From Actinacidiphila yeochonensis CN732 (GTDB lineage: Bacteria; Actinomycetota; Actinomycetes; Streptomycetales; Streptomycetaceae), in the NCBI RefSeq assembly GCF_000745345.1, contig NZ_JQNR01000004.1, positions 558,001 through 622,000 of the forward strand: a DNA stretch of 64,000 nucleotides, in the 5' to 3' direction. Shown here in pieces: positions 33,165 to 41,579 of this stretch. The notes under the pieces were generated by a model. That model was not told the origin of the DNA. It did not search any database and worked only from the letters and a program-made list of their open reading frames with translations. Each line of letters opens with the position of its first letter. Positions within the stretch are counted from its first letter, which is position 1. Made by a program: the position numbers and the translations under genes.

Positions 33165-33821
33165 CTACGACGCGCTGTCGGACGCCGTCCGGCCGTGCCG
33201 TGCCCTGCGGACGAGCCGGGCCGCCGCCGGGAACGCCGCGACGGCCAGGGTCAGCGCCACCGCGAGCACCACTCCCTGCCAGGGCTCGGCCAGCAGCGAA
33301 CCGCCCAGGAGGCCGATCAGCTCGTACGCCGCCGCCCAGGCCAGGCACGCGGCCACGTCGCCCCGCGCGAAGCGGCGCAGCGGCATCTCCGCCAGCAGGC
33401 AGGCCACCATCACCGGTATCCGCCCCGCCGGTACGAGGCGGGACAGGACGAGGACGGCGGCGCCGTGCCGGTCCAGTTGCCGTTGGGCGGTGGCCAGCGT
33501 GCCGTCGTCGACCCGCTGCTGGAGGCGGTGCAGCCAGCGCGTGCCGCCCCGCGAGCGCGCCCCGCGCAGCCCCAGCCAGTACAGCGCGACATCCCCGAGG
33601 AACGCGGCGACGGACGCGGTGGCGAAGACGAAGCCGAGCGCGGCCGGGTCGGAGTCGTGCAGCGCGACCACCGCCGCACTCGACACCACGGCGCCGGTCG
33701 GTATCACCGGGACCAGCGATCCCAGCGCCACCAGCAGGAACAGCGACGGGTACCCGACAGCCTGGCGCGCCCCCTCCGACGGCGCCGTGTGCGCGGCCGC
33801 CGACGCGAGCAGGCCGATCAT
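33165..33821 (-). CDS. DedA-family integral membrane protein
   Basis: This 218-residue hydrophobic protein has the DedA/SNARE-associated pattern: an amphipathic start (YPSLFLLVALGSLVPVIPTGA), then FLGDVALYWLGLRGAR, the conserved SRLVPAGRIPVMVACLLA segment with its Arg and Pro, and two C-terminal membrane helices. DedA proteins act in envelope lipid recycling and membrane potential, some as undecaprenyl-phosphate or phospholipid flippases. The ATG overlaps the stop of the upstream metallo-hydrolase gene by four bases, so they are coupled. Confidence 0.87.
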   Translation of the reverse strand: MIGLLASAAAHTAPSEGARQAVGYPSLFLLVALGSLVPVIPTGAVVSSAAVVALHDSDPAALGFVFATASVAAFLGDVALYWLGLRGARSRGGTRWLHRLQQRVDDGTLATAQRQLDRHGAAVLVLSRLVPAGRIPVMVACLLAEMPLRRFARGDVAACLAWAAAYELIGLLGGSLLAEPWQGVVLAVALTLAVAAFPAAARLVRRARHGRTASDSAS

Positions 33822-34672
33822 CCGGCACCCCCTTCCCGGCCGGACTCTCCGCGCAGGTCGGGCCCGCGGCCTCCGGCCCGCCCACGGCCCCCCACCCGCC
33901 CGGGTGGAGCGGGCGCCAGGGTGACGCTCTCGCCGTGCGCCAGCCGGTGCACGGACGCCGCAGGGGCGACCCGGGCGGCCTCCTGGACGAAGTCGAGGCC
34001 GGGTGTGTGGAACTCGCGCGGGCGCACCCCGTCCATCCCGATCGGCCAGTACGTGCCGTAGTGCACGGGTACCGCCGCCGGAGCGCCGAGCCGGGCCAGG
34101 GCCACCGCCGCCCGCTCGGGGTTGAGGTGCCCGTGGCCGAGGAACGGCCCCCACCCGCCGACCGGCAGCAACGCCACGTCGCACGGCCCGACCTCCTCGG
34201 CCATGGCGTCGAACAGCCCGGTGTCGCCGGCGAAGTAGGTGCGGGCCTCGCCAGTGACCACGTAGCCCAGAGCCGGGGCGCGCTGCGGCCCGAGCGCGAT
34301 CCGCCGGCCGTCGTGCGCGGCCGGCACCACCCGGACGTCGAGCGGCCCGAAGGCGAGCCGGTCGCCCGGCACCACCTCCACCAGCCGCAGCCGCCCGCGC
34401 AGCCGTCGCAGCGCCGGCACCGCCGCCCGCGCGCCCCTCGGCAGCAGCACGGTGGCGCCCGCCGGGACCCGGGCCAGCGACCCCACGTGCAGGTGGTCGG
34501 CGTGCAGGTGGGAAACGAGTACCAGCTCCGCCCCGGCGGCCTCCGGCGGCGGCACGGCGCCCCGGCGGCGCCGCAGATGGGCGAGCCTGCGCACGAGCAG
34601 CGGGTCGGTCAGCACCCGCACTCCGGAATCCCTCAAGGCCACGGTGGCGTGGCCCCACCAGGTGATCTCCAC
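33818..34672 (-). CDS. Metallo-beta-lactamase-fold hydrolase (UlaG-like)
   Basis: A 284-residue cytoplasmic metallo-hydrolase. Motifs in order are EITWWGHATVAL, VSHLHADHLHVGSL (HxHxDH), VVPAAHDGR, TYFAGDTGLFD and VPVHYGTY. Together they give the full dinuclear metal site of the UlaG/L-ascorbate-6-P lactonase-like group. The last 30 residues are Gly/Arg-rich and probably disordered. GTG 34672 begins the conserved first strand. It is translationally coupled to the downstream DedA gene (ATGA). The combination suggests a role in envelope or lipid metabolism; the substrate is unknown. Confidence 0.85.
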   Translation of the reverse strand: MEITWWGHATVALRDSGVRVLTDPLLVRRLAHLRRRRGAVPPPEAAGAELVLVSHLHADHLHVGSLARVPAGATVLLPRGARAAVPALRRLRGRLRLVEVVPGDRLAFGPLDVRVVPAAHDGRRIALGPQRAPALGYVVTGEARTYFAGDTGLFDAMAEEVGPCDVALLPVGGWGPFLGHGHLNPERAAVALARLGAPAAVPVHYGTYWPIGMDGVRPREFHTPGLDFVQEAARVAPAASVHRLAHGESVTLAPAPPGRVGGRGRAGGRGPDLRGESGREGGAG

Positions 34673-34889
34673 GCCCACGGCACCCCTGCCCTCCGCGGCC
34701 TGCCGCCGCCTCGCTGTTCCGCACCCGGACCCGTCCGGGGCTCCGCCTCCGCCGGGCTCGGCCGGCCTCGCCGAGGAACCGGCCCCCGAGGGCGTGCCCC
34801 GGCCCTCCTCTGTCCGCCCGGCCCGCCCGTCGCGTCCCGCGCCGGCAGATCGGAACCGCCCGCACCTGGAGCGTAGGCCAGACCCTGAC

Positions 34890-35237
34890 CGGCTGTGTGA
34901 CCGGTACCGATGCCGGGCCTCCGACCCGACCCCTGCCCCCGCCCGGCCAGGCCGAACCCGCGAGAGCGCCCGCATGTTCTTCCGTCTCCGCCCTCGCGGC
35001 GGGGAACGCGGGCAGCGGTCTCCCCGGCCCCGGGTGGGAAGCGGGGACGTGGATGCCGGGCAGGGGCTCGGCCGGCATCTCCAGGACCAGGCGGTGGGCG
35101 GTGAGGTGCTCGGCGAACGCGGTCGGTCCGGCGGAGTGGCGGCGGAGCCGTTCCGTCCCGTACCCGGTGAGGATGACGCGGAGTGCGTCCTGACCTCCCG
35201 CGCCGTCCTCAGCACCTCCCCTCGGGACGTCTCACTC
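34890..35237 (-). pseudogene. Possible remnant of an unidentified gene
   Basis: A leftward frame open from a stop at about 35238 encodes a protein-like stretch (ALRVILTGYGTERLRR, then AFAEHLTAHRLVLEM) with good codon bias. No ATG or GTG start lies upstream in that frame, and the rightward end runs into low-complexity sequence. It could be a decayed gene or another frameshift casualty. The rest of the 700-base gap up to 35375 holds only the promoter of the SDR gene. Confidence 0.25.
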
Positions 35238-35298
35238 CGGGGAGGAGCGTCATGGAGCCTTTGGCGCGTCGTGAGGCGGCATCGGAATCTGCGTGGAG

Positions 35299-35325
35299 AT
35301 GACAAAAATCGACGACGTGTAGAAT
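35299..35325 (+). promoter_or_regulatory. Candidate promoter of the SDR-TetR operon
   Basis: ATGACA (35299-35304) and TAGAAT (35320-35325) form -35/-10-like hexamers separated by 15 bases, a little short. They lie in an unusually AT-rich stretch about 50 bases before the SDR start. Confidence 0.45.
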
Positions 35326-35375
35326 TTGGAGCGAGGGAGCAGCCAGACTCCCTCCAAGTCCTTTCTGGAGGAGCA

Positions 35376-36224
35376 GTGCAGCAGCAGAAGTGGCTCATCA
35401 CCGGCGTCAGCACCGGCCTTGGGCGTGCCTTCGCCCGAGCCGCCCTGGCCGCCGGGCACACCGTCGTCGGCACGGTCCGCTCCGAGGAGGACCGGCGGGC
35501 CTTCGAAGAGCTCGAACCCGGGCGCGCTCACGGCCGCATCCTGGACGTGACGGACGGCGACGCCGTCTCGAGGGTGATCACGGAGGTGGAGCAGAGCGTC
35601 GGAGCTCTGGACGTCGTGGTCGCCAACGCGGGCTACGGCCTGGAGGGCACCTTCGAGGAGACACCGCTGGCCGAGGTGCGGCGGCAGTTCGAGGTCAACG
35701 TCTTCGGGACGGTGGCCACCCTGCAGGCGGCCCTGCCCCACATGCGCCGGCGCCGGCGCGGACACCTGATGGCCGTCACCTCCATGGGCGGGCTGATGGC
35801 GGTGCCCGGCATGTCCGCCTACTGCGGAAGCAAGTTCGCACTGGAAGGCATCCTTGAGGCGCTGGGCAAGGAGGTCGCGCGGTTCGGAATCCACGTGACG
35901 GCGATCGAGCCCGGCTCCTTCCGCACCGACTGGGCCGGACGGTCCATGACACGTGCCGCGCGGTCCATCGACGACTACGACGAGCTGTTCACCCCCATCC
36001 GTGAAGCACGGCAGAAGGCCAGCGGTAACCAACTGGGTGATCCGGCCAAGGCCGGGGACGCCGTCGTGAACATCGCGTCGGTGGGCCGGCCGCCGGCCCA
36101 CCTCGTCCTGGGCTCGGACGCGCTGCGACTGGTCACCGCCGCGCGCACGGCCGTGGACGAGGACATCCGCGCGTGGGAGGCGCTCTCCCGTACGACCGAC
36201 TTCGCCGAGGGTGCTCAGCTCTGA
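35376..36224 (+). CDS. Short-chain dehydrogenase/reductase
   Basis: A 282-residue classical-type SDR. The cofactor motif TGVSTGLGRAFA (about 8-19) and the absence of acidic residue after strand 2 (GTVRSEED) suggest NADP(H). NAGYG and the catalytic Ser (TSMGG), Tyr and Lys (YCGSK) are all present. A C-terminal extension follows EPGSFRTDW. GTG 35376 is preceded by GGAGGAG. It is followed, with a one-base overlap (TGATG), by a TetR gene, so the pair is one operon and the regulator probably controls it. The substrate is unknown. Confidence 0.87.
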   Translation: MQQQKWLITGVSTGLGRAFARAALAAGHTVVGTVRSEEDRRAFEELEPGRAHGRILDVTDGDAVSRVITEVEQSVGALDVVVANAGYGLEGTFEETPLAEVRRQFEVNVFGTVATLQAALPHMRRRRRGHLMAVTSMGGLMAVPGMSAYCGSKFALEGILEALGKEVARFGIHVTAIEPGSFRTDWAGRSMTRAARSIDDYDELFTPIREARQKASGNQLGDPAKAGDAVVNIASVGRPPAHLVLGSDALRLVTAARTAVDEDIRAWEALSRTTDFAEGAQL

Positions 36225-36838
36225 TGCCCGGCCACCACCCCGCGCGAAGCCGACGCACCACCGAACGCAAGGGAGACGTCCGGGAGCGGGCCATTCTGGA
36301 CACCTGCGAAGTCCTGCTGGCGCAGAAGGGCTACGACGCCATGACCGTCGGCGACATCGCCCAGGGCGCGGGCATCACACGCGGCGCCCTGTACTTCTAC
36401 TTCGGCTCCAAGCAGGAAGTGGTCACGGCGCTCGTGGCCCGCACCGTCGAGCACCTGTGGGAGCGGTCCCTGGCCACCGCGCAGTCCGACGAGCCGCGCC
36501 AGGCCATCGCGGCAGCCATGCGGCGCACGGTCGAACTGTGGAACGAGCACGGCCTGGTCATGCGCACGGCGATCGACCTGTCACTGACCGTGCCGGAGAT
36601 CGGCGAGCTGTGGAGCCGTACGGCCGACCTGTTCATCGCAGCCATCACCGCGGTCCTGGAACGGGCCGGCATCGAGGCCGGCGCCGCACCGGAACAAGCG
36701 TCGGCCATGGCGCGCGCCCTGTGCTGGATGATCGAGCGGACCTTCTACCACGCTTCGCAGGAGGCCGGCGGGAACTTGCAGGAGGCATCCTCGACCTGCG
36801 AACACATCTGGCTGGTCAGCGCCGGCCTGACCGCCTGA
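36224..36838 (+). CDS. TetR-family regulator coupled to SDR
   Basis: A 204-residue TetR/AcrR repressor-type protein. The N-terminal HTH is complete: DTCEVLLAQKGYDAMTVGDIAQGAG, with recognition helix ITRGALYFYFGSKQEVV. The C-terminal ligand-binding domain is helical. Its ATG shares a base with the stop of the SDR gene, indicating translational coupling. It probably autoregulates the SDR-TetR operon in response to the SDR substrate; this is inference from arrangement. Confidence 0.9.
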   Translation: MPGHHPARSRRTTERKGDVRERAILDTCEVLLAQKGYDAMTVGDIAQGAGITRGALYFYFGSKQEVVTALVARTVEHLWERSLATAQSDEPRQAIAAAMRRTVELWNEHGLVMRTAIDLSLTVPEIGELWSRTADLFIAAITAVLERAGIEAGAAPEQASAMARALCWMIERTFYHASQEAGGNLQEASSTCEHIWLVSAGLTA

Positions 36839-36933
36839 CGCAGCCGGAAGGGACGGTGGGGGGCGGGCGGCGAGCGCCGACATACCGGGCGGCGGTGGAG
36901 CGGCGCGGCGGCCGGCAGGGGGATGATCGGACC

Positions 36934-37902
36934 ATGAGCAATCTCGATGTGAAGCCGGCCGCCACCGTCTGCGGCGGCCGTGAGGACGTGTCCGCGGCGC
37001 CGGTCCGCGAACTGCTCACCGGCCGCACCGTTCCGCTCGGGGAGAGCACGCGGGTGCGGCGGCTGCTGCCCAACCTGGGCCGGCGCATGATCGGGGCCTG
37101 GTGCTTCGTCGACCACTACGGGCCCGACGACATCGCGACCGAGCCCGGGATGCAGGTGCCGCCCCACCCGCACATCGGCCTGCAGACCGTCAGCTGGCTC
37201 CATGGGGGCGAGGTGCTGCACCGCGACAGCCTCGGCAGCAAGCAGACCGTACGCCCCCGTGAACTGGGCCTCATGACGGCGGGCCGGGCCATCGCACACT
37301 CCGAGGAGTCCCCCCGCGACCACGCCCGCTACCTGCACGGCGCCCAACTGTGGGTGGCCCTGCCGGAGGCGAGCCGCAACACCGCGCCCTCGTTCGAACA
37401 CCACGCCCGACTCCCCGAGGTCACCGGCGCGGGCGGCCTGCACGCCACCGTGATCCTGGGCGAACTCGACACCGCCGCCTCACCCGGCACCATCCACTCG
37501 CCCCTGGTCGGCGCGGACCTCACCCTCGCGTCCGGCACGGCGGCCCGGCTCCCCCTCGAACCCGACTTCGAGTACGCCGCCCTCGCGATGTCCGGCGAGA
37601 CCCTCGTCGACGGCGTCTCCGTCACCCCCGGTTCCCTCCTCTACCTCGGCGCCGGCCGCCGCGAACTCCCGCTCCTCGCCGAGTCCGACAGCTCCCTGAT
37701 GCTGCTCGGCGGCGAGCCCTTCGCGGAGAAGATCGTCATGTTCTGGAACTTCGTCGGCCGCTCCCACGACGACATCGTCCAGGCGCGCGCCGACTGGAAC
37801 GAGGGCTCGCGCTTCGGCGAGGTCCACGGCTACGACGGCGCCCGCCTCCTCGCCCCGGCCCTCCCGCCAACTCCCCTGAAGCCGCGTGGACGTGCGCGCT
37901 GA
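36934..37902 (+). CDS. Pirin-family bicupin protein
   Basis: This 322-residue pirin has two cupin domains. The N-terminal metal site is visible: CFVDHYGPDD, then PPHPHIGLQTVSWLHGGE (HPH plus downstream Glu/His) and AHSEESP. The C-terminal pirin_C domain includes LLGGEPFAEKIVMFWNFVG near residues 266-286. Bacterial pirins act as quercetinase-like dioxygenases or regulate acetyl-CoA metabolism; the exact role here is unknown. ATG 36934 has a G-rich site about ten bases upstream. GC content drops sharply after this gene. Confidence 0.88.
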   Translation: MSNLDVKPAATVCGGREDVSAAPVRELLTGRTVPLGESTRVRRLLPNLGRRMIGAWCFVDHYGPDDIATEPGMQVPPHPHIGLQTVSWLHGGEVLHRDSLGSKQTVRPRELGLMTAGRAIAHSEESPRDHARYLHGAQLWVALPEASRNTAPSFEHHARLPEVTGAGGLHATVILGELDTAASPGTIHSPLVGADLTLASGTAARLPLEPDFEYAALAMSGETLVDGVSVTPGSLLYLGAGRRELPLLAESDSSLMLLGGEPFAEKIVMFWNFVGRSHDDIVQARADWNEGSRFGEVHGYDGARLLAPALPPTPLKPRGRAR

Positions 37903-38218
37903 CCTGGGTGTTTGCTCGTCTTCTTGGTTGCCCTCCGCCTGTGCGGTTGGCGCCGCGCGAACCCTTGGGATGGTTCGCTCGGCGCCGGCTTCACCTGCCT
38001 CGTGGGTGCTTCGTGGGCCGGTCGCGGTACTTTCGGTGCGCCCGCGTGTGACCAGGCAAGGCGTACCTCATGCTGACTCAATGCTGACTTTACTGACGGA
38101 TTATCAGTTGTGTCTGAGCTGGGCTTCGGTGGTGTGAGGAGTTCAGTCGCCGCGTGGCGGTCTGGGCCTATTGCCGACTCGGCGGCCTCGTCAGCGGTCG
38201 GTGTGGTAGCTCAGGGAG
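37903..38218. other. Lower-GC gap at the left edge of an accessory patch
   Basis: About 315 bases with markedly more A/T than the flanks and no recognisable gene. A short open frame from GTG 38110 lies one frame off the next gene and could be a remnant of its missing N terminus. No repeat or attachment site was recognised. Confidence 0.35.
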
Positions 38219-38749
38219 ATGCCGACGGCGCGTGGCGCGTCGGAACTCTACGCGCACTATACGGACGGCAGTGGGGCGGACGTGACTGTTGATTGCGAGA
38301 AGGCGTATCGGCAGGATGCTGTCATAAGAAGGGCCGTGGGCCAGGAGATTCAGCACGGCCAGAAACGGGCGGAGATTATAGAGGAAATGAACAAAAGTTC
38401 TGCCTTGGATACAACCGGATGCGCGGTGACTGTGGGTAACGGCAATTACCCGGTGATGGAAAATTGGCAGAAGGCTCTAGGTGGGCACGTGATGTGGCGA
38501 AGTGGTTCGGTTCAGGTATCGGGTGACACCTTCGCGATGAAGATCGTCATTCACGAGAAGGGCCGGTATGACTTCAACAAGGGGATGCGCGACATCGCCA
38601 CCGGGATTCCGGATGACGTAAATGACTGTTTTGCGACGCTGGGTTGGGCTAAGCCTTGCATGACTCGCGGGACTGTTACCAGGACGGTTACCTGGACCCG
38701 TGGCGACATCGCGGGCAGCAGTGTGGTGTCAGGAGGGGAGAGAGGATGA
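38219..38749 (+). CDS. Hypothetical protein, probably an N-terminally truncated domain
   Basis: A 176-residue protein with lower GC3 than its neighbours. The C-terminal half (NWQKALGGHVMWRSG, KGRYDFNKGMRDIATG, LGWAKPCMTRGTVTRTV) resembles a domain found at the C terminus of larger Streptomyces hypothetical proteins, from memory and without a named family. The start at ATG 38219 has a GGGAG directly abutting it, which is poorly placed, so the N terminus may be missing. It overlaps the downstream lipoprotein gene by four bases (ATGA). The function is unknown; transfer or decay is likely. Confidence 0.6.
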   Translation: MPTARGASELYAHYTDGSGADVTVDCEKAYRQDAVIRRAVGQEIQHGQKRAEIIEEMNKSSALDTTGCAVTVGNGNYPVMENWQKALGGHVMWRSGSVQVSGDTFAMKIVIHEKGRYDFNKGMRDIATGIPDDVNDCFATLGWAKPCMTRGTVTRTVTWTRGDIAGSSVVSGGERG

Positions 38750-39282
38750 CCAGGTTGCCAACTGTGGGTTTCGTGGCGCTCGCCTTCAGCACCGGCCTCG
38801 CCGTAGCCGCGTGCGGAACGGACACGGACCATAGCGATAAGGCCGCTTCGTCTGATTCCGGTGCATGTGTGAGGAAGCAGGACGTGCAACCTATCGCGAC
38901 CCGCTTCCCCGTCTTCGGGGAAATCGCTCGATCTGAATGGTGTGCGGTGAATCTCTCGGCGGGCCGCTCCGATGTGCCGGGGCCAACCGACATCCGCCTT
39001 GCCGGCGAACTTACAGCAGCCGATTCCGGCCGCGTCCACGCGTTGCTAGGGGATTCGCGATGGCACTTTCGAGCCGCGTCGTTGCCCTCGCTACCAGCGA
39101 AGATCGCACAGGAGTTGCCCGAGGGTGAGGATAACTGGATGGCCAGCGAGGAATTCGACCGCAGCGTCTCAGCGGGCCTCTACGCGGCGAACTTCTATCT
39201 GAGTGAAACATCGAGCGCCGTGGTGTTCGACACGGTTAACCCTGTCTCTCCGACCAACTCCGCGCCCGCCGTGGTCGAATGA
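38746..39282 (+). CDS. Putative lipoprotein
   Basis: A 178-residue exported lipoprotein. The signal peptide (LPTVGFVALAFSTGLAVAAC) ends at a lipobox Cys near residue 23, followed by a short Ser/Asp linker and a domain of about 150 residues with two further Cys (GACVRKQ and SEWCAVN). It starts at ATG 38746 after AGGAGGGGAGAGAGG and overlaps the previous gene by four bases. The two are thus translationally coupled and form a small accessory module. No family was recognised. Base composition is lower in GC than the core genome. Confidence 0.7.
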   Translation: MTRLPTVGFVALAFSTGLAVAACGTDTDHSDKAASSDSGACVRKQDVQPIATRFPVFGEIARSEWCAVNLSAGRSDVPGPTDIRLAGELTAADSGRVHALLGDSRWHFRAASLPSLPAKIAQELPEGEDNWMASEEFDRSVSAGLYAANFYLSETSSAVVFDTVNPVSPTNSAPAVVE

Positions 39283-39632
39283 ACCCCGGCCGGAGTATTG
39301 AGGGGCACCGCCCACGAGTTGGTTCCGCCCTTATGGCTGAGCTGATTCAAAACCCTGCTGTTCATGAGCGGGCGCAGGTCCCAGTGGTGTGACGATCCGG
39401 CGGAATATCTCGTGTCACGCCTATGCCGTTATCGACATCTTAAGTCGCTACCTGGATCAACGACCCGGCCAAGCGTCGCGAACTCGCACCACAAACCTCA
39501 TAGCATCACAACCGTCTCGCTGGATTTTAAATCCACCACACTCGTTCTCAACGAAATCTGCGAATAGTCATCGTTTGGAAAGCCTCACTGGGTTGCCCTC
39601 CCGATGGTGATGAGGGTATCCGCGGGTCGGCG
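39283..39632. other. Lower-GC non-coding stretch
   Basis: No gene is supported. A short frame ending near 39507 reads WINDPAKRREL before a stop and may be debris of a lost gene. The region has the lowest GC of the window and ends in a strong hairpin. Confidence 0.35.
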
Positions 39633-39668
39633 AATAGGGGTTCCGGCTGAACAGCCGGAACCCCTATT
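39633..39668. terminator. Perfect 16-bp hairpin with GAAC loop
   Basis: Arms 39633-39648 and 39653-39668 pair perfectly around a 4-base loop. The right arm ends only six bases before an AAGGAGGAG ribosome-binding site at 39675, so it may be a terminator for the upstream module or a translation control element for the next frame. Confidence 0.7.
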
Positions 39669-39687
39669 GGTTTCAAGGAGGAGATCC

Positions 39688-40032
39688 GTGCGGCCTACGG
39701 ACGGTCCGGACCCCAAGGAGACGGAACTCCGAGGAACACGGAAGTGGAAGTCGGCGATACGGGTCGACGCTCCTCTGCCGGTGGTGTGTCGGGCTGGTTC
39801 CCCGGAGCGCCTGCGGCGTGTGCCGGTCTTTTCGTACGAGCGTTTTCATCGACTCGTTCGCCGTTCGGCCCGAGCAGGGAGGTTGTCTGCCGCGGCGTAC
39901 GGCGCGGGACTCGGGAGCAGTTGGGGCCGCCGCTGCAGCAGGGGAGTAGTACGCCGTCGGGGACGCGGGCGCGGGTTTGGTCTTGGGGCCTTCGATGGCG
40001 TAGGTGGAGTGACGGCCACCGCGAGCGTGTAA
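39688..40032 (+). CDS. Hypothetical small protein with strong ribosome-binding site
   Basis: GTG 39688 follows an excellent AAGGAGGAG sequence and opens a frame of about 114 codons. Codon bias is only moderate and the translation is Arg/Gly-rich after residue 60, so only the first 60 residues (TDGPDPKETELRGTRKWKS and onward) look protein-like. No homology was recognised. It may be a decayed or frame-interrupted gene in the accessory patch. Confidence 0.3.
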   Translation: MRPTDGPDPKETELRGTRKWKSAIRVDAPLPVVCRAGSPERLRRVPVFSYERFHRLVRRSARAGRLSAAAYGAGLGSSWGRRCSRGVVRRRGRGRGFGLGAFDGVGGVTATASV

Positions 40033-40054
40033 GTGTGGGTGGATTGGTCGTTGA

Positions 40055-40529
40055 ACGCCCTGCGGTGGGCCCTTCGGGCGGGTCGACATAGGCCGCGTCG
40101 GTCTTCCCGGGCAGGTCCGGCTTCTGGGCACCCCGACCTGGAGTCCGATTCCTTTCGAGGTTCCTGCTGCGGCGGCCGCGTCCGGGGCGAGGATTCGCTC
40201 GGTCCGCATCGAAACGGACGTCGACTTGCCGCTCTCGGAGGAGGAGATGGAGGTGGTCTGCACCTCGCCTGCCTGACCTCGATGAGGCGGACGACTTGGT
40301 GCTCCGCGTGACGCGCAGGGGCGGCCGGATCGCCGTCTTCGACGTGGAGGCGGTGCCCGAGCGCCAGCAGCGCGTTTTCCGCGCGGATGTGAGGGGAGCG
40401 GACGCGCCGGACTTCGGTGGGGCACCAGCGGGTCAGAGGCTCGTCGACTGGCCGCGACGTGGTGGGGCGAGGTGGCGGGTGATGAACGATTGCCAGAGTC
40501 CGGGTGCGTGTCGCGGGGTGTGGCCGTGA
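40055..40529 (+). pseudogene. Possible decayed gene, two frames
   Basis: Two successive plus-strand frames have protein-like composition. One (frame of 40112) reads VRLLGTPTWSPIPFEVP, then RIETDVDLPLSEEEMEVV and stops at 40276. The next (frame of 40278) reads LDEADDLVLRVTRRGGRIAVF, then DVEAVPERQQRVFRADV. Removing one base near 40270 would fuse them. No start codon with a ribosome-binding site was found and no family was recognised. The 3' end overlaps the convergent hydrolase gene. Confidence 0.3.
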
Positions 40530-41224
40530 CGCCCGGTGAAGGCGTGAAGTTCCTTTTCGGCGCCGGCGAAGGCGTCGAACAGATCGAGCTGCCCTGCCCT
40601 GGGGAAGAGGTCGTCCTCCCACTGCAGATGGAAAAGGACCGGCGCGGTGATCCGGGAGGCGTCGCGCAGTGCGCGGTCCGGGGCGTGAAGGGCCGGGTTG
40701 AGGGCTGCGGCCGACCGCAGACCGAACTTGCCGAAGACGGCGCATCGCAGCGCTGGTCCGAGGGCGACCGCGGTAGCCAGGCCGAAGCGGGTGCCCATCG
40801 ACAGCCCGAAGTACGCCAGCCGCGTGCCGTCGGCGACATCGGCTTCCGCAAGGAGGTTGCTCGTGGTGACCCAGTCGTCAGCGATCCGGTCGAGCACCTG
40901 GCCGATGCCCTCGGCGGCGATCTGCGCTTGGTACTCCGCCGGCGTCAGCGGCGATCGCAGTCGTTCGCCATGGTACGGCCCGTCGATCGCAGCCGCCGCG
41001 TAGCCGGCCGATGTGAACTGAGCGGCCATCGAGACGATCCGGTCGCTGTGCCGGTGCCCGCTGCCGCCGTGTCCCAGCAGCACCGTGGGAACTGGTCCTG
41101 GGCGCCTGACCGGTGTCCACACGGTGCCGGGGACCGTTCCGGATGGTCGGCGGATGAGGAACGACCGTTGTGCGGTGTGTGTAGAGGTCTGGCGGATGCC
41201 GGACCAGGTCACGTCATGGCTCAC
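40433..41224 (-). CDS. Alpha/beta-hydrolase (dienelactone hydrolase-like)
   Basis: A 263-residue alpha/beta hydrolase. The oxyanion region is VLLGHGGSGHRHSD, and the nucleophile elbow is GLSMGTR with the catalytic Ser. The acid is probably in QWEDDLFP, and the His in FTGRHGHTPRH near the C terminus. There is no signal peptide. GTG 41224 begins the conserved region; its ribosome-binding site is weak. It lies between the decayed patch and the regulatory island, transcribed away from afsA-like. The substrate is unknown; ester or lactone hydrolysis is expected, and turnover of butyrolactone signals is conceivable but unproven. Confidence 0.8.
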   Translation of the reverse strand: MSHDVTWSGIRQTSTHTAQRSFLIRRPSGTVPGTVWTPVRRPGPVPTVLLGHGGSGHRHSDRIVSMAAQFTSAGYAAAAIDGPYHGERLRSPLTPAEYQAQIAAEGIGQVLDRIADDWVTTSNLLAEADVADGTRLAYFGLSMGTRFGLATAVALGPALRCAVFGKFGLRSAAALNPALHAPDRALRDASRITAPVLFHLQWEDDLFPRAGQLDLFDAFAGAEKELHAFTGRHGHTPRHAPGLWQSFITRHLAPPRRGQSTSL

Positions 41225-41412
41225 CCTGTCACCCAAGCACGGGCGGCATCCCGCCGACAGGATGGGCGAAGCCACGGGAACCGGGCACGGCCGACCGCGA
41301 TGACCGGCACTGTCACATCCACGGCCAGCCCTCGCCCGCGCCTCCCGCTCCCGGGGGTGGGAACTCTGCGCGTGCCGGCGAGGACGAAACCGCGCGCGGG
41401 GAGGGGAAGACG

Positions 41413-41481
41413 GCATGTGAAGCCCCCGGTCATACGGAACGTGATCTTCGTGGATCGGTTCCTGCCAGGGGCTTCACATGC
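41413..41481. repeat. 14-bp inverted repeat with 41-bp centre
   Basis: GCATGTGAAGCCCC (41413-41426) and its reverse complement (41468-41481) flank 41 bases. It lies in the 355-base gap downstream of the AfsA-like gene, where no gene is seen. It may be a terminator for that gene or the trace of a small mobile element. Confidence 0.6.
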
Positions 41482-41579
41482 GTCTGCGGTGCGGACGTCG
41501 ACGTGTGCGTGCCGAGCGGTCGGGCAGGGCGGCGAGCACGTTGCCGAGGATGTGTCAGGCCGTCAGGACCGGGTCGGGC

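Noticed and set aside
39673..40851. Leftward open frame of about 390 codons and Cys-containing peptides resembling RiPP cores near 39.9 kb
   Set aside because: Ser/Pro/Arg-rich shadow of the hydrolase gene and decayed patch; no leader, modification enzymes or start signals nearby.
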